A DNA stretch of 9,653 nt from positions 1 to 9,653 of the forward strand of contig JAADDU010000024.1 of assembly GCA_013153755.1 (NCBI GenBank). The letters are read 5' to 3'. The notes beneath the pieces were generated by a model. That model had not been told where the DNA came from, made no database searches, and saw only the letters and a list, made by a program, of their open reading frames with translations. Shown here piece by piece: positions 1-5,959 of this stretch (within the stretch, counting starts at the first letter, position 1; each line of letters begins with the position of its first letter). The position numbers were made by a program, and so were the translations under genes. This DNA comes from Campylobacterota bacterium. GTDB taxonomy: Bacteria > Campylobacterota > Campylobacteria > Campylobacterales > Sulfurimonadaceae.

Positions 1-429
1 TTTGAAGCAATATTTGGAACAAAAAATCAAAAATTAGTTAAATCTTTAACTAAAGAACATGAAAAGATAGTTGTATTAGCTCATAAAATTATTGCCGATT
101 ATTCTCATGATGATGCGAAAACTTTAAAAAAACACCTTATAGAGTTAAGGACTGTAGCCATAAATCATCTAATGACAGAAGATATAGAGTTTTATAGACT
201 TTTAAAAGATAAAGAACGATTAAATGAAGATATAAAAAATAATGTACATACTTTTACAGATAGTTTCCATGATACAAAAGTAGTTCTTCGGGATTTTTTG
301 CGTAAGTACGCAAAAGATGGGGCTAGCTACGATAAAGAGTTCTTTACAACTTTTAACACTATAGTAGACGTACTTGGAAAGAGAATTGAATTTGAAGAAG
401 ATAATTTATATAAACTACTACAAAAATAA
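1..429 (+). CDS. Hemerythrin-like (HHE-type) four-helix protein, 5' end missing
   Basis: The frame is open from base 1, so the gene begins upstream; 142 codons precede the TAA at 427-429. The ATG at 172 is internal, because the reading continues smoothly before it. The visible protein is all helical and His-rich: KEH and LAH (visible residues 20 and 28), KKH (45), then NHLMTED (55-61), which has the HxxxE spacing of hemerythrin/HHE domains. The last helix carries FEEDNLYKLL (131-140), the usual ending of such domains, but the expected His of that helix is Arg (RIEFEE, 128-133). Family members bind a di-iron centre and are used in O2 or metal sensing or storage; whether this one binds metal is uncertain. 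There is no membrane segment. The gene ends 3 nt from the convergent SDR gene. The family call rests on pattern alone and is moderate. Confidence 0.6.
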   Translation, partial: FEAIFGTKNQKLVKSLTKEHEKIVVLAHKIIADYSHDDAKTLKKHLIELRTVAINHLMTEDIEFYRLLKDKERLNEDIKNNVHTFTDSFHDTKVVLRDFLRKYAKDGASYDKEFFTTFNTIVDVLGKRIEFEEDNLYKLLQK

Positions 430-432
430 AAT

Positions 433-1137
433 TTAATTTCTTTTTTTTGTTATACCAAACTTTAAACTTCTAATGGTGTACTCACTAACGACTACACCTT
501 TTCTCATACTTAGTATGTGTTTTATAGCATCTGCTACATCGGATGCAAAAAGCTTTTCATCATCTTTAGTACTTACATCAAATCTAAGATTATCATAAAA
601 AGAGCTTTGTGTCATATCTGGATTTATATTTATAACACTCAAATCACTTTTTCTTGTTTCTTCAAAAAGTGAATCACCAAAAGCTTTTAAACCTGCTTTT
701 GTGGCACTATATACACCTGCAAATTTACTTGCCCTTAAGGCTTCTATGGAATTTATATTTATGATATAACCACCATTTTTTTTAAGTGTACGAAGGAGGG
801 TATTGCTAAGAAGCATAGGTGTTGTTAGGTTTAAAAATGTCATCTGTATAATAGTTTTATAACTAAGCTCTTCATGTGGTTCAAAGCGACCAAAACCAGC
901 ACAGTTTATGAGTATGTAAGCATCTTGTTTTTTAAGTGTATTGCATAGTTCTAATGTTTGTTTCTCATCAGACAAATTACATTTTATAGCTTTAAAGTTT
1001 ACATGATTAAAAACTGATTTATCTACTTCCCTACTAATCCCAATAACAAAAAAGCCCATATCTAAAAGAGTTTTAGCTACTTCCTTACCTATACCATTAC
1101 TAGCACCTGTTATAACTACAGTTTTTATCTCTAACAT
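433..1137 (-). CDS. Short-chain dehydrogenase/reductase (SDR), classical type
   Basis: A 234-residue cytoplasmic NAD(P)-dependent oxidoreductase with a single Rossmann fold. The dinucleotide motif TGASNGIG lies at residues 10-17, the structural NAG motif appears as NCAG (78-81), and the catalytic tetrad is N103, S130, Y143 and K147 in YSATK, with the normal 13-residue Ser-Tyr spacing. R36 after the second strand suggests NADP(H) preference (inference). The length is typical of classical SDRs. The substrate cannot be read from sequence. The start is ATG at 1137; on the minus strand TGGAG lies just before it, and a TATAAT box is at 1167-1172. The gene converges with the hemerythrin-like gene (3-nt gap), and its upstream region also contains the paired hairpin element. 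No operon partner is evident. Confidence 0.9.
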   Translation of the reverse strand: MLEIKTVVITGASNGIGKEVAKTLLDMGFFVIGISREVDKSVFNHVNFKAIKCNLSDEKQTLELCNTLKKQDAYILINCAGFGRFEPHEELSYKTIIQMTFLNLTTPMLLSNTLLRTLKKNGGYIININSIEALRASKFAGVYSATKAGLKAFGDSLFEETRKSDLSVININPDMTQSSFYDNLRFDVSTKDDEKLFASDVADAIKHILSMRKGVVVSEYTIRSLKFGITKKRN

Positions 1138-1166
1138 CTCACTCCAAAGTATATTGAATTTTTATA

Positions 1167-1172
1167 ATTATA
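1167..1172 (-). promoter_or_regulatory. Putative -10 box for the SDR gene
   Basis: On the minus strand this reads TATAAT, 30 nt before the ATG at 1137, in an AT-rich stretch. It would give a leader of about 20 nt containing the TGGAG ribosome binding site. No good -35 is seen, as is common in Campylobacterota sigma-70 promoters. Confidence 0.45.
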
Positions 1173-1207
1173 TTGTTTTTAGACTAAAAGGTTAGTGAAG
1201 TATAACT

Positions 1208-1232
1208 AGTTCCCATACTCTGTATGGGAACT
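1208..1232. repeat. Palindromic hairpin 1 of a REP/BIME-like pair
   Basis: This is a perfect inverted repeat. The left arm GTTCCCATAC (1209-1218) and right arm GTATGGGAAC (1222-1231) are separated by a 3-nt TCT loop, and one more A-T pair at 1208/1232 extends the stem to 11 bp. An outer 7-bp pairing, AAGGTTA (1188-1194) with TAACCTT (1234-1240), could extend it with a bulge. The core resembles the TTCCCA...TGGGAA palindromes of REP-type repeats found between genes in many bacteria. It points the opposite way to hairpin 2. A transcription-termination role is possible, but there is no U-run. Confidence 0.7.
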
Positions 1233-1272
1233 TTAACCTTATTCCACTAACTTTATCTTACTGTTTAAAGTT

Positions 1273-1306
1273 GTAGGCATTCCCATTCGGGAGAATGGGA
1301 ACGAGA
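1273..1306. repeat. Palindromic hairpin 2 of a REP/BIME-like pair
   Basis: TTCCCATTC (1280-1288) pairs perfectly with GAATGGGAA (1293-1301) across a GGGA loop. The 5' flank GTAGGCA (1273-1279) and 3' flank CGAGAG (1302-1307) look like the feet of REP elements; GTAG is the tetranucleotide found 5' of REP hairpins mobilised by RAYT transposases. Its reverse complement shares GTTCCCATnCTC with hairpin 1, and the stems differ by a compensating A-T to T-A change, so the two form an inverted pair about 48 bp apart. No RAYT gene lies in the window. Confidence 0.7.
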
Positions 1307-1336
1307 GATACTCCGAGACTGTTAGAACTCTAAATC

Positions 1337-2587
1337 TTAAAGCCTAAACTCTATCCCTATCTTTTTACAATACGCTCCAAGCATAGCATTTTCAAAGTCA
1401 TTGTTTGTTGAGTATTGGTATCCAAATGTTTTAGCCCACATGTGATGTTCCTCCATACAAAGATAAAAAAACACCTCTTTATGCCACGGTTTAAAACTCT
1501 CATAAGCGTGTTTAAACATCTGCTCTTTTGTTTCATTTGGGTATGAGGTTTTACCACTTGCATCTTCGTGTGGGATCTGTGTGATTTTTGTTCTAAACTC
1601 CCTTGCTCTTAACTGTTTTATAACTGGTTTTATGAAAGTCAGTGTTCCAAAACTAACAAGTGCTACTTCTTCTGCTTTAAACATATCTAGTACTTTATCA
1701 TACACCTCTTTATACTCATCAAGATAACCAACATACTCAACTATAGGGTGAAAATGAAACCCAACTTTTACCCCTTTGTCTGCTACTTTTCTTGCTGCAT
1801 CTAACCTTTTTTGCAAAGATGCAGTTAGATGTTCTTCATTTTTTATGATGGTTGGAGTGTTTAGCGACCAAGTACATAGTATATTTTTAGGTACATCGTT
1901 TTTAAGCAGATATGTTATGTTATGCGACTTTGTTTTAAACTCTAAAATCACATTTGGATTTTTCCTTGCAAAATCAAACAGTGCATCTAAAACACCCTCT
2001 TGATTTCCAAACATAAGTGAATCAGATGCCTGTCCTGTTCCTATGTGATAAGTCTTGTTCTTATCTAGTTCAAGATTTAGAAGTTTATCTTTAAAGCTAC
2101 TATCAAATGTGATGGTGTTTTGGTTGTAAAAACTCTGGATAGAACAATATGAACAGTCAAACCCACAACTCTCTATTGCATCTAGTGTTAAAAGGTTACA
2201 ACACCTTGTTTTTTCACTTGCAACAGGGCATAAACCAAGCCCAAAACCCTCTTTTGGCTCTGTTTTAAAGTTAAATTTTTGCTCTTGTGGTATGTTTTTT
2301 AGTCTAAAATCATCATAAGAGTTTGGTCTATCTCTTATCTCCTCATAAGCCTTTCTAAGCCTTGTAAAAACAACTTTTTTTTGTTCATGGTCAGGAAAAA
2401 TTTCCATTATGTTTTTTTCATCCCAGATATTTAAGTCTCTTGCCATATCTATGATTTGTTTTATTTCCTGATGTGAAAACTTAAGTTTTAAAGCTTTTTG
2501 TTTTATAAAATCTTGTTCAAAAGGGGGTAGTTTTTCAAAAAGTGTATTTTTAATAGAGTTATTAAATTTATCTAGGTAATTATTCAT
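1337..2587 (-). CDS. Radical SAM protein, spore photoproduct lyase-like (SPL) family
   Basis: A 416-residue soluble protein. An N-terminal helical region (about 1-110) precedes a radical SAM core whose CxxxCxxC motif is C141, C145 and C148 (CGFDCSYC), which binds the [4Fe-4S] cluster that cleaves S-adenosylmethionine. Segments typical of the SPL group follow: GTGQASDS (183-190), EFKTKS (216-221), WSLNTP (240-245) and GFHFHPI (276-282). Three further cysteines, C120, C129 and C130, lie just before the motif. True SPL repairs UV-induced spore photoproduct in Bacillus and Clostridium; the other genes suggest no sporulation here, so the substrate is unknown and a DNA-lesion role is only a possibility. 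The start is ATG at 2587 with no clear Shine-Dalgarno. A possible extended -10 sits only 12-20 nt upstream. It is divergent from the zinc-ribbon gene and upstream of the hairpin pair. Confidence 0.85.
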   Translation of the reverse strand: MNNYLDKFNNSIKNTLFEKLPPFEQDFIKQKALKLKFSHQEIKQIIDMARDLNIWDEKNIMEIFPDHEQKKVVFTRLRKAYEEIRDRPNSYDDFRLKNIPQEQKFNFKTEPKEGFGLGLCPVASEKTRCCNLLTLDAIESCGFDCSYCSIQSFYNQNTITFDSSFKDKLLNLELDKNKTYHIGTGQASDSLMFGNQEGVLDALFDFARKNPNVILEFKTKSHNITYLLKNDVPKNILCTWSLNTPTIIKNEEHLTASLQKRLDAARKVADKGVKVGFHFHPIVEYVGYLDEYKEVYDKVLDMFKAEEVALVSFGTLTFIKPVIKQLRAREFRTKITQIPHEDASGKTSYPNETKEQMFKHAYESFKPWHKEVFFYLCMEEHHMWAKTFGYQYSTNNDFENAMLGAYCKKIGIEFRL

Positions 2588-2598
2588 AATGAAAGTTT

Positions 2599-2607
2599 AA
2601 CATAACA
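2599..2607 (-). promoter_or_regulatory. Possible extended -10 for the SPL-like gene
   Basis: On the minus strand this reads TGT followed by TATGTT, an extended -10 pattern, ending 12 nt before the ATG at 2587. The leader would be only a few nucleotides long, which would fit the absence of a Shine-Dalgarno. This rests on motif match alone. Confidence 0.3.
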
Positions 2608-2644
2608 AAATGCCATATTTTTAAGTTTTTAGATTTTTTTTGAC

Positions 2645-2650
2645 TAAAAT
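2645..2650 (+). promoter_or_regulatory. Possible -10 box for the zinc-ribbon gene
   Basis: TAAAAT follows a T-run (2634-2641) and lies 22 nt before the ATG at 2672. The AGGA at 2662-2665 would serve as ribosome binding site. The match is weak and the region is AT-rich throughout. Confidence 0.25.
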
Positions 2651-2671
2651 TTTAAAAAAATAGGATGAATT

Positions 2672-3013
2672 ATGATTTTAGGGAAATGTCCATATTGTGA
2701 AGATGGAGAGATAGAGGTTAGAGATAAAGAGGTAAGAGGTAAAAAAGTAAAACTATACGCTTGTTCTAATGCTAAGTGGTATAGTGAAGATGGGGAGATG
2801 TATGAACTTACACAAGATTCTAAATGTGGTTTTAAAATCTGGCAAAACTCTTTAGCTAAATATGGAAAATGGCTTTCATACAAAGAAGTGAGGGAGTTAC
2901 TTAAAGAAGGGGAGTTGTCGGTTGAGTTTTTAAGTAAAAAATATGGTAAAAAAATCAACTACACAAAAGATATTATCTTAGATGCTGAGTATGGGGTAAG
3001 TGTAATTTGGTAG
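2672..3013 (+). CDS. Small zinc-ribbon protein resembling a topoisomerase C-terminal repeat
   Basis: This 113-residue protein has four cysteines in zinc-ribbon arrangement: CPYC (C6, C9), C31 in YACSN, and C52 in CGFKIW. The pattern CPxCxxG...YxCSN...CxFxIW is that of the Zn-ribbon tails of DNA topoisomerases I and III. Residues 65-113 continue as G-K-x-LS-x-(K/E)-x-x-x-LL-x-x-G, then KK-x-GKK and ILD, which resembles the topoisomerase C-terminal repeat. No toprim or catalytic domain is present, so it is a stand-alone tail-like module; nucleic-acid binding is inferred. The start at 2672 is supported by AGGA six nucleotides upstream; a nearer ATG at 2664 is out of frame. It runs divergently from the SPL-like gene and precedes the outer-membrane protein gene, whose promoter begins 13 nt past the stop. 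Confidence 0.8.
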   Translation: MILGKCPYCEDGEIEVRDKEVRGKKVKLYACSNAKWYSEDGEMYELTQDSKCGFKIWQNSLAKYGKWLSYKEVRELLKEGELSVEFLSKKYGKKINYTKDIILDAEYGVSVIW

Positions 3014-3025
3014 CTAACACTTCTA

Positions 3026-3034
3026 TGATATAAT
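3026..3034 (+). promoter_or_regulatory. Extended -10 promoter of the outer-membrane protein gene
   Basis: TGA plus TATAAT (3029-3034) is a consensus extended -10. It lies 13 nt after the upstream stop codon and 20 nt before the ATG at 3055. AGGAG at 3043-3047 lies between it and the start. No convincing -35 is seen, which is usual when the -10 is extended. The barrel gene is therefore probably expressed independently of the zinc-ribbon gene. Confidence 0.6.
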
Positions 3035-3054
3035 TACATATCAGGAGATAAAAT

Positions 3055-3837
3055 ATGAAAAAGATTTTGACAACTATTGCATTTGCAACACTACTTGGTT
3101 CAAGCCTTAGTGCAGATATGGCTAGATTGGAAATGGGAGTGGGTGCTTGGCAACAAACGCCTAGTGGTACTATTTCTTATTCGGAGTACGGTTTTAATGG
3201 TACAGACAACTCAAAAGAGATAGAAGAAAATGAAGCTTATATGTGGATGCTTATAAAACATCCCATCCCTGTCATACCAAATCTTAGACTTGAATACTCT
3301 CATGAAAAAAACTATGGAACTGCAACGGGGGCGTTTAAAGATTTTAGTATTGCTCAAGGTGCTACATCAAATACAACTCTTGATGTTACAGAATTTGATG
3401 TTATTCCGTACTACAATATTTTAGATAATACTGCATGGGTTACATTAGATTTAGGGATAGATTTTAAAATCATGCAAACAGAATATGAAGCAGACAACGT
3501 AAATATTGCTGGTTCTAGTGTTAATACGCCGTTAATATATAGTGATGATGCTACAGTTGTAGTTCCATTAGCTTATTTAAGAGGTAGAGTAGAAATTCCT
3601 TTTACTGGACTTGGAGTTGAGAGTGATATCAAATATATAACATATAGTGGCTCAACACTTTATGATATTCGTGCTAAAGTCGATTATACTTTTGATACAG
3701 GGTTACCATTAGATGTGGGCTTTGAGATTGGTTATAGAATTAAAAGTCTTGATATAGATGATGATGATTCATCTGGTGGAGCTAAAACAGACCTTGAATT
3801 TAAAGGTGTTTACGCTGGTATTATGTTCCGATACTAA
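3055..3837 (+). CDS. Outer-membrane beta-barrel protein (TIGR04219-like)
   Basis: 260 residues with a Sec signal peptide: basic MKK, a hydrophobic stretch, and a likely signal-peptidase I cleavage after SLSA (residue 20). The mature part alternates polar and hydrophobic strands. It contains HPIPVIPNLRLEYSHE (about 69-84) and, later, YYNILDNTAWVTLDLGID, which recall the TIGR04219 family of outer-membrane proteins (W/L-x-x-x-x-HP-x-PVLPN and YYE-x-LDN...LDLG). The protein ends in GIMFRY, an aromatic-terminated strand as recognised by the BAM complex, with Tyr where Phe is commonest. Function in this family is unknown; no porin or receptor role can be assigned. AGGAG at 3043-3047 fixes the start. 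The last 17 nt overlap the 3' end of the convergent murB gene. Confidence 0.82.
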   Translation: MKKILTTIAFATLLGSSLSADMARLEMGVGAWQQTPSGTISYSEYGFNGTDNSKEIEENEAYMWMLIKHPIPVIPNLRLEYSHEKNYGTATGAFKDFSIAQGATSNTTLDVTEFDVIPYYNILDNTAWVTLDLGIDFKIMQTEYEADNVNIAGSSVNTPLIYSDDATVVVPLAYLRGRVEIPFTGLGVESDIKYITYSGSTLYDIRAKVDYTFDTGLPLDVGFEIGYRIKSLDIDDDDSSGGAKTDLEFKGVYAGIMFRY

Positions 3838-4624
3838 TATATTTTTTATCTAAAATGACTATCTCGCACTCTAGCGAGATACCAAACTCCTCAAAAACTC
3901 TTTTTTGTGCTTCTTTTATAAGATAAATAGCATCTTTAAATATCCCAGCCCCATGATTTATGAGAAAGTTTGCGTGTTGTGAGCTAAATTCCATATCTCC
4001 AACTCTCACACCTTTAAGTCCGACTGCTTCTATAAGTCGCCCAGCATAATCACCCTCTGGATTTTTAAAACAACTCCCTGCACTAGCTTGTTTTGGTTGG
4101 TTAGCTCTCATCTTTTTAAACATCATAACTTTTTCTTTTTTAAACCCATAATCAAGCTCAAACGAAGCTTCTAAGATAGGCTCATCTATATTTGTAAATC
4201 TATATCCATACTTAATCTCATCTTTTAGTTTTGTGCCACCTACGGTAGTTACACTAAGAAGATTGTTAAATATTTCATACTCTTTAAGTCCAGCATTCAT
4301 ATAAACTAAACCACCTAAAGTACCGGGTAGATGCGATACAAATTCAAAGTTTGCGATGTTATGTTTTTTACAAAAAGAGGCAATCTTTCCAGATGGTGTA
4401 GCTCCACCTATCTTTAGTACATCATCTTCTATCTTTATATAATCATAAACTTTTGAGAGCTTTGTAAGTTTTGGAGGGTTATCACCTATAAGTATGTTGT
4501 TACATGAACCTATGAGGTAGTTGTTTTTATCATAATCTTGTGGTTTTTCTATGAGTATAACATCAGTATTTTGACCTATTTTTATAGAACAAAATTTAGA
4601 AAAATCTATGGATTTGGTTATCAC
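3821..4624 (-). CDS. murB: UDP-N-acetylenolpyruvoylglucosamine reductase MurB
   Basis: MurB uses FAD and NADPH to reduce UDP-GlcNAc-enolpyruvate to UDP-MurNAc in cytoplasmic peptidoglycan synthesis. The 267-residue protein shows the FAD-binding GSCNNILI (39-46) and HLPGTLGGLVYMNAG (98-112), the YGYR motif (139-142) with its substrate-site Arg, the catalytic serine in SAGSCFKNP (S184), QHANFLIN (216-223), and LECE (251-254), where the catalytic glutamate lies. It is shorter than E. coli MurB and of the size usual in Campylobacterota. The start is GTG at 4624, overlapping the fliQ stop as GTGA, which implies translational coupling. It is the last gene of the mqnD-fliQ-murB operon. Its 3' end runs 17 nt into the convergent outer-membrane protein gene, with no terminator seen between them. 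Confidence 0.96.
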   Translation of the reverse strand: MITKSIDFSKFCSIKIGQNTDVILIEKPQDYDKNNYLIGSCNNILIGDNPPKLTKLSKVYDYIKIEDDVLKIGGATPSGKIASFCKKHNIANFEFVSHLPGTLGGLVYMNAGLKEYEIFNNLLSVTTVGGTKLKDEIKYGYRFTNIDEPILEASFELDYGFKKEKVMMFKKMRANQPKQASAGSCFKNPEGDYAGRLIEAVGLKGVRVGDMEFSSQHANFLINHGAGIFKDAIYLIKEAQKRVFEEFGISLECEIVILDKKYISIGT

Positions 4625-4887
4625 TCTATAAACTCTGGCATCATGTTAAAGATATTTGTAGCAAAATCGGTCATGGAGTTAAGCATCCAAGGCATTGTTA
4701 AGATGATAACGATAACAACCCCCAAAATCTTAGGGATAAAACTAAGTGTCATCTCATTTATCTGAGTAGTAGCTTGAAATATACTTACAGCTAGACCCAA
4801 AAACATACCTGTTAAGAGTCCTGGAAGAGCTAGTAGAAGTGCGATTTTAAAAGTTTCAACACCGAGTGCTACTAGTTTTTCTTCCAT
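4621..4887 (-). CDS. fliQ: Flagellar type III export protein FliQ
   Basis: 88 residues, the normal size for FliQ, an inner-membrane component of the FliPQR export gate of the flagellar type III secretion system. Two hydrophobic helices are evident, about residues 14-36 (IALLLALPGLLTGMFLGLAV) and 50-70 (FIPKILGVVIVIILTMPWML), separated by the conserved loop FQATTQINEMTLSFIPK. This loop and the order of segments are hallmarks of FliQ/SctS. It starts 3 nt after the mqnD stop and overlaps the murB start by the GTGA junction. No other flagellar gene is present, so it is split from fliP and fliR; an isolated fliQ next to murB near recA matches the arrangement I recall from Campylobacter jejuni. Its presence implies a flagellated cell. 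Confidence 0.95.
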   Translation of the reverse strand: MEEKLVALGVETFKIALLLALPGLLTGMFLGLAVSIFQATTQINEMTLSFIPKILGVVIVIILTMPWMLNSMTDFATNIFNMMPEFIE

Positions 4888-4890
4888 CTT

Positions 4891-5754
4891 TTATGAGTTC
4901 CTAAGCTCTTCATACTCTGTAGGAATCAGATAATCTTGCACATGAACTTCACTATCATAAAAACCATGTTTGTATCCAAGTTCAAAAAGTTTATCTATCG
5001 CTTTGTATTGAATCTCACTCAAAGTTATAGACTCATCATTTGCATAAAGTTCCAAGTATTTGTCAAGTGTTGGAGCATCTATACGAACCAAATCCCTCTC
5101 AAGTAACATTTTTGAGAGTCTATCCTTATGATCTCTTGCCACTTTTACAGCTTTTGTAAGTGTTGCTTCATACTCTATGGCTTTATTTAGTGGAAGTGAA
5201 CGACGTATAGCCATACCACCAAGAGGAAGTGGAAGTTCATCCCCTGCTAAATCTTGCCAGATATCCCACATTTCGCGTTCAACTTCAAGTTTATCATCAT
5301 AAGTAAGGATAGACTCATGTATGAGAACTCCTGCATCTACCGTGCCATTAAGCACTGCATCTTCTATCTCTAAAAAGTTCATATATGTGATTCTAGCATC
5401 AGGATAAGCTATACGAAATAACATCGCATTTGTAGTATGTTTACCACTAAGAGCCACTTTAAAGTTTCTTTTTAGTTTAACACCCTTTTGTTTTATGAGT
5501 TTAGGACCATACCCTTCCCCAAAACTTACAGCAGTTCTAAGTGGAGCATAATCTTCTTTTATATGAGGATAAAGAGCAAAACTAATAGCTACAATGTCAT
5601 AAACACCATTTAGTGCATCTTCATTTAGGGTTTGAATATCTTTAGCGATATTATCAAAGTGTGTATTTTTCATATCTACCCAGCCAAATTTTATGGCATA
5701 GTACATAAAAATATCATCAGCGTCAGGTGAGTGTGCGATTAAAGTCTTTTTCAT
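4891..5754 (-). CDS. mqnD: 1,4-dihydroxy-6-naphthoate synthase MqnD
   Basis: MqnD converts cyclic dehypoxanthinyl futalosine to 1,4-dihydroxy-6-naphthoate in the futalosine route to menaquinone, the respiratory quinone of Campylobacterota. The 287-residue protein has a periplasmic-binding-protein-like two-lobed fold without a signal peptide. It shows the N-terminal HSPDADDIF (8-16, in place of SPCPND in other branches), ALSGKHTTNAMLFR (101-114), and GTVDAGVLIHES (137-148), which contains the likely catalytic His (H146). LPLPLGGMAIRR follows in the second lobe. MqnA is a related paralogue; the LIHE and LPLPLGG motifs favour MqnD. It is the first gene of the mqnD-fliQ-murB operon. Its ATG lacks a Shine-Dalgarno; CTCCTC stands directly before it. 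Confidence 0.88.
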   Translation of the reverse strand: MKKTLIAHSPDADDIFMYYAIKFGWVDMKNTHFDNIAKDIQTLNEDALNGVYDIVAISFALYPHIKEDYAPLRTAVSFGEGYGPKLIKQKGVKLKRNFKVALSGKHTTNAMLFRIAYPDARITYMNFLEIEDAVLNGTVDAGVLIHESILTYDDKLEVEREMWDIWQDLAGDELPLPLGGMAIRRSLPLNKAIEYEATLTKAVKVARDHKDRLSKMLLERDLVRIDAPTLDKYLELYANDESITLSEIQYKAIDKLFELGYKHGFYDSEVHVQDYLIPTEYEELRNS

Positions 5755-5922
5755 GAGGAGATTTTAGCTAAATATGTATAAAATATCACTTTAAGAAGTT
5801 TATCGTTTGTTTCTAAAGAGCTAAACTAAAATCAACAAAGCCATAAATATTTAAAACAACTAAACTTAAACACTCAGGCATAGAAAATATATGTTAAGCA
5901 AGGAATAAAAGTTCCATTAAGA

Positions 5923-5931
5923 TATTATGAT
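5923..5931 (+). promoter_or_regulatory. Possible -10 region for msrB
   Basis: Overlapping TATTAT (5923-5928) and TATGAT (5926-5931) lie about 30 nt before the msrB ATG at 5960, with AAGGA between. The rest of the mqnD-msrB divergent spacer (5755-5959) is AT-rich, and I see no strong operator or riboswitch in it. Confidence 0.35.
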
Positions 5932-5959
5932 ATTGTCTAAAAAATTAAAAGGAAATAAA

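Noticed and set aside
172..429. An 85-residue gene starting at ATG 172
   Set aside because: The same frame is open to base 1 with matching helical, His-rich coding sequence and no ribosome binding site before 172, so this is an internal Met.
1208..1303. CRISPR array or IS terminal repeats
   Set aside because: Only two units, in inverted orientation, with different loops and no spacer periodicity, transposase gene or target duplication.
2644..2958. Minus-strand reading frame of 104 codons
   Set aside because: Antisense to the zinc-ribbon gene, Ser/Leu-rich shadow composition, no ribosome binding site; the plus-strand frame has a clear Cys pattern.
5927..5959. Upstream ATG of msrB adding 11 residues
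   Set aside because: It overlaps promoter-like sequence, lacks a ribosome binding site, and the extension is not part of the MsrB domain; AAGGA favours ATG 5960.
5755..5959. Riboswitch or small RNA in the mqnD-msrB spacer
   Set aside because: Only a 4-bp GGAA/TTCC inverted match (5902-5914) and general AT richness; no stable fold or known motif.
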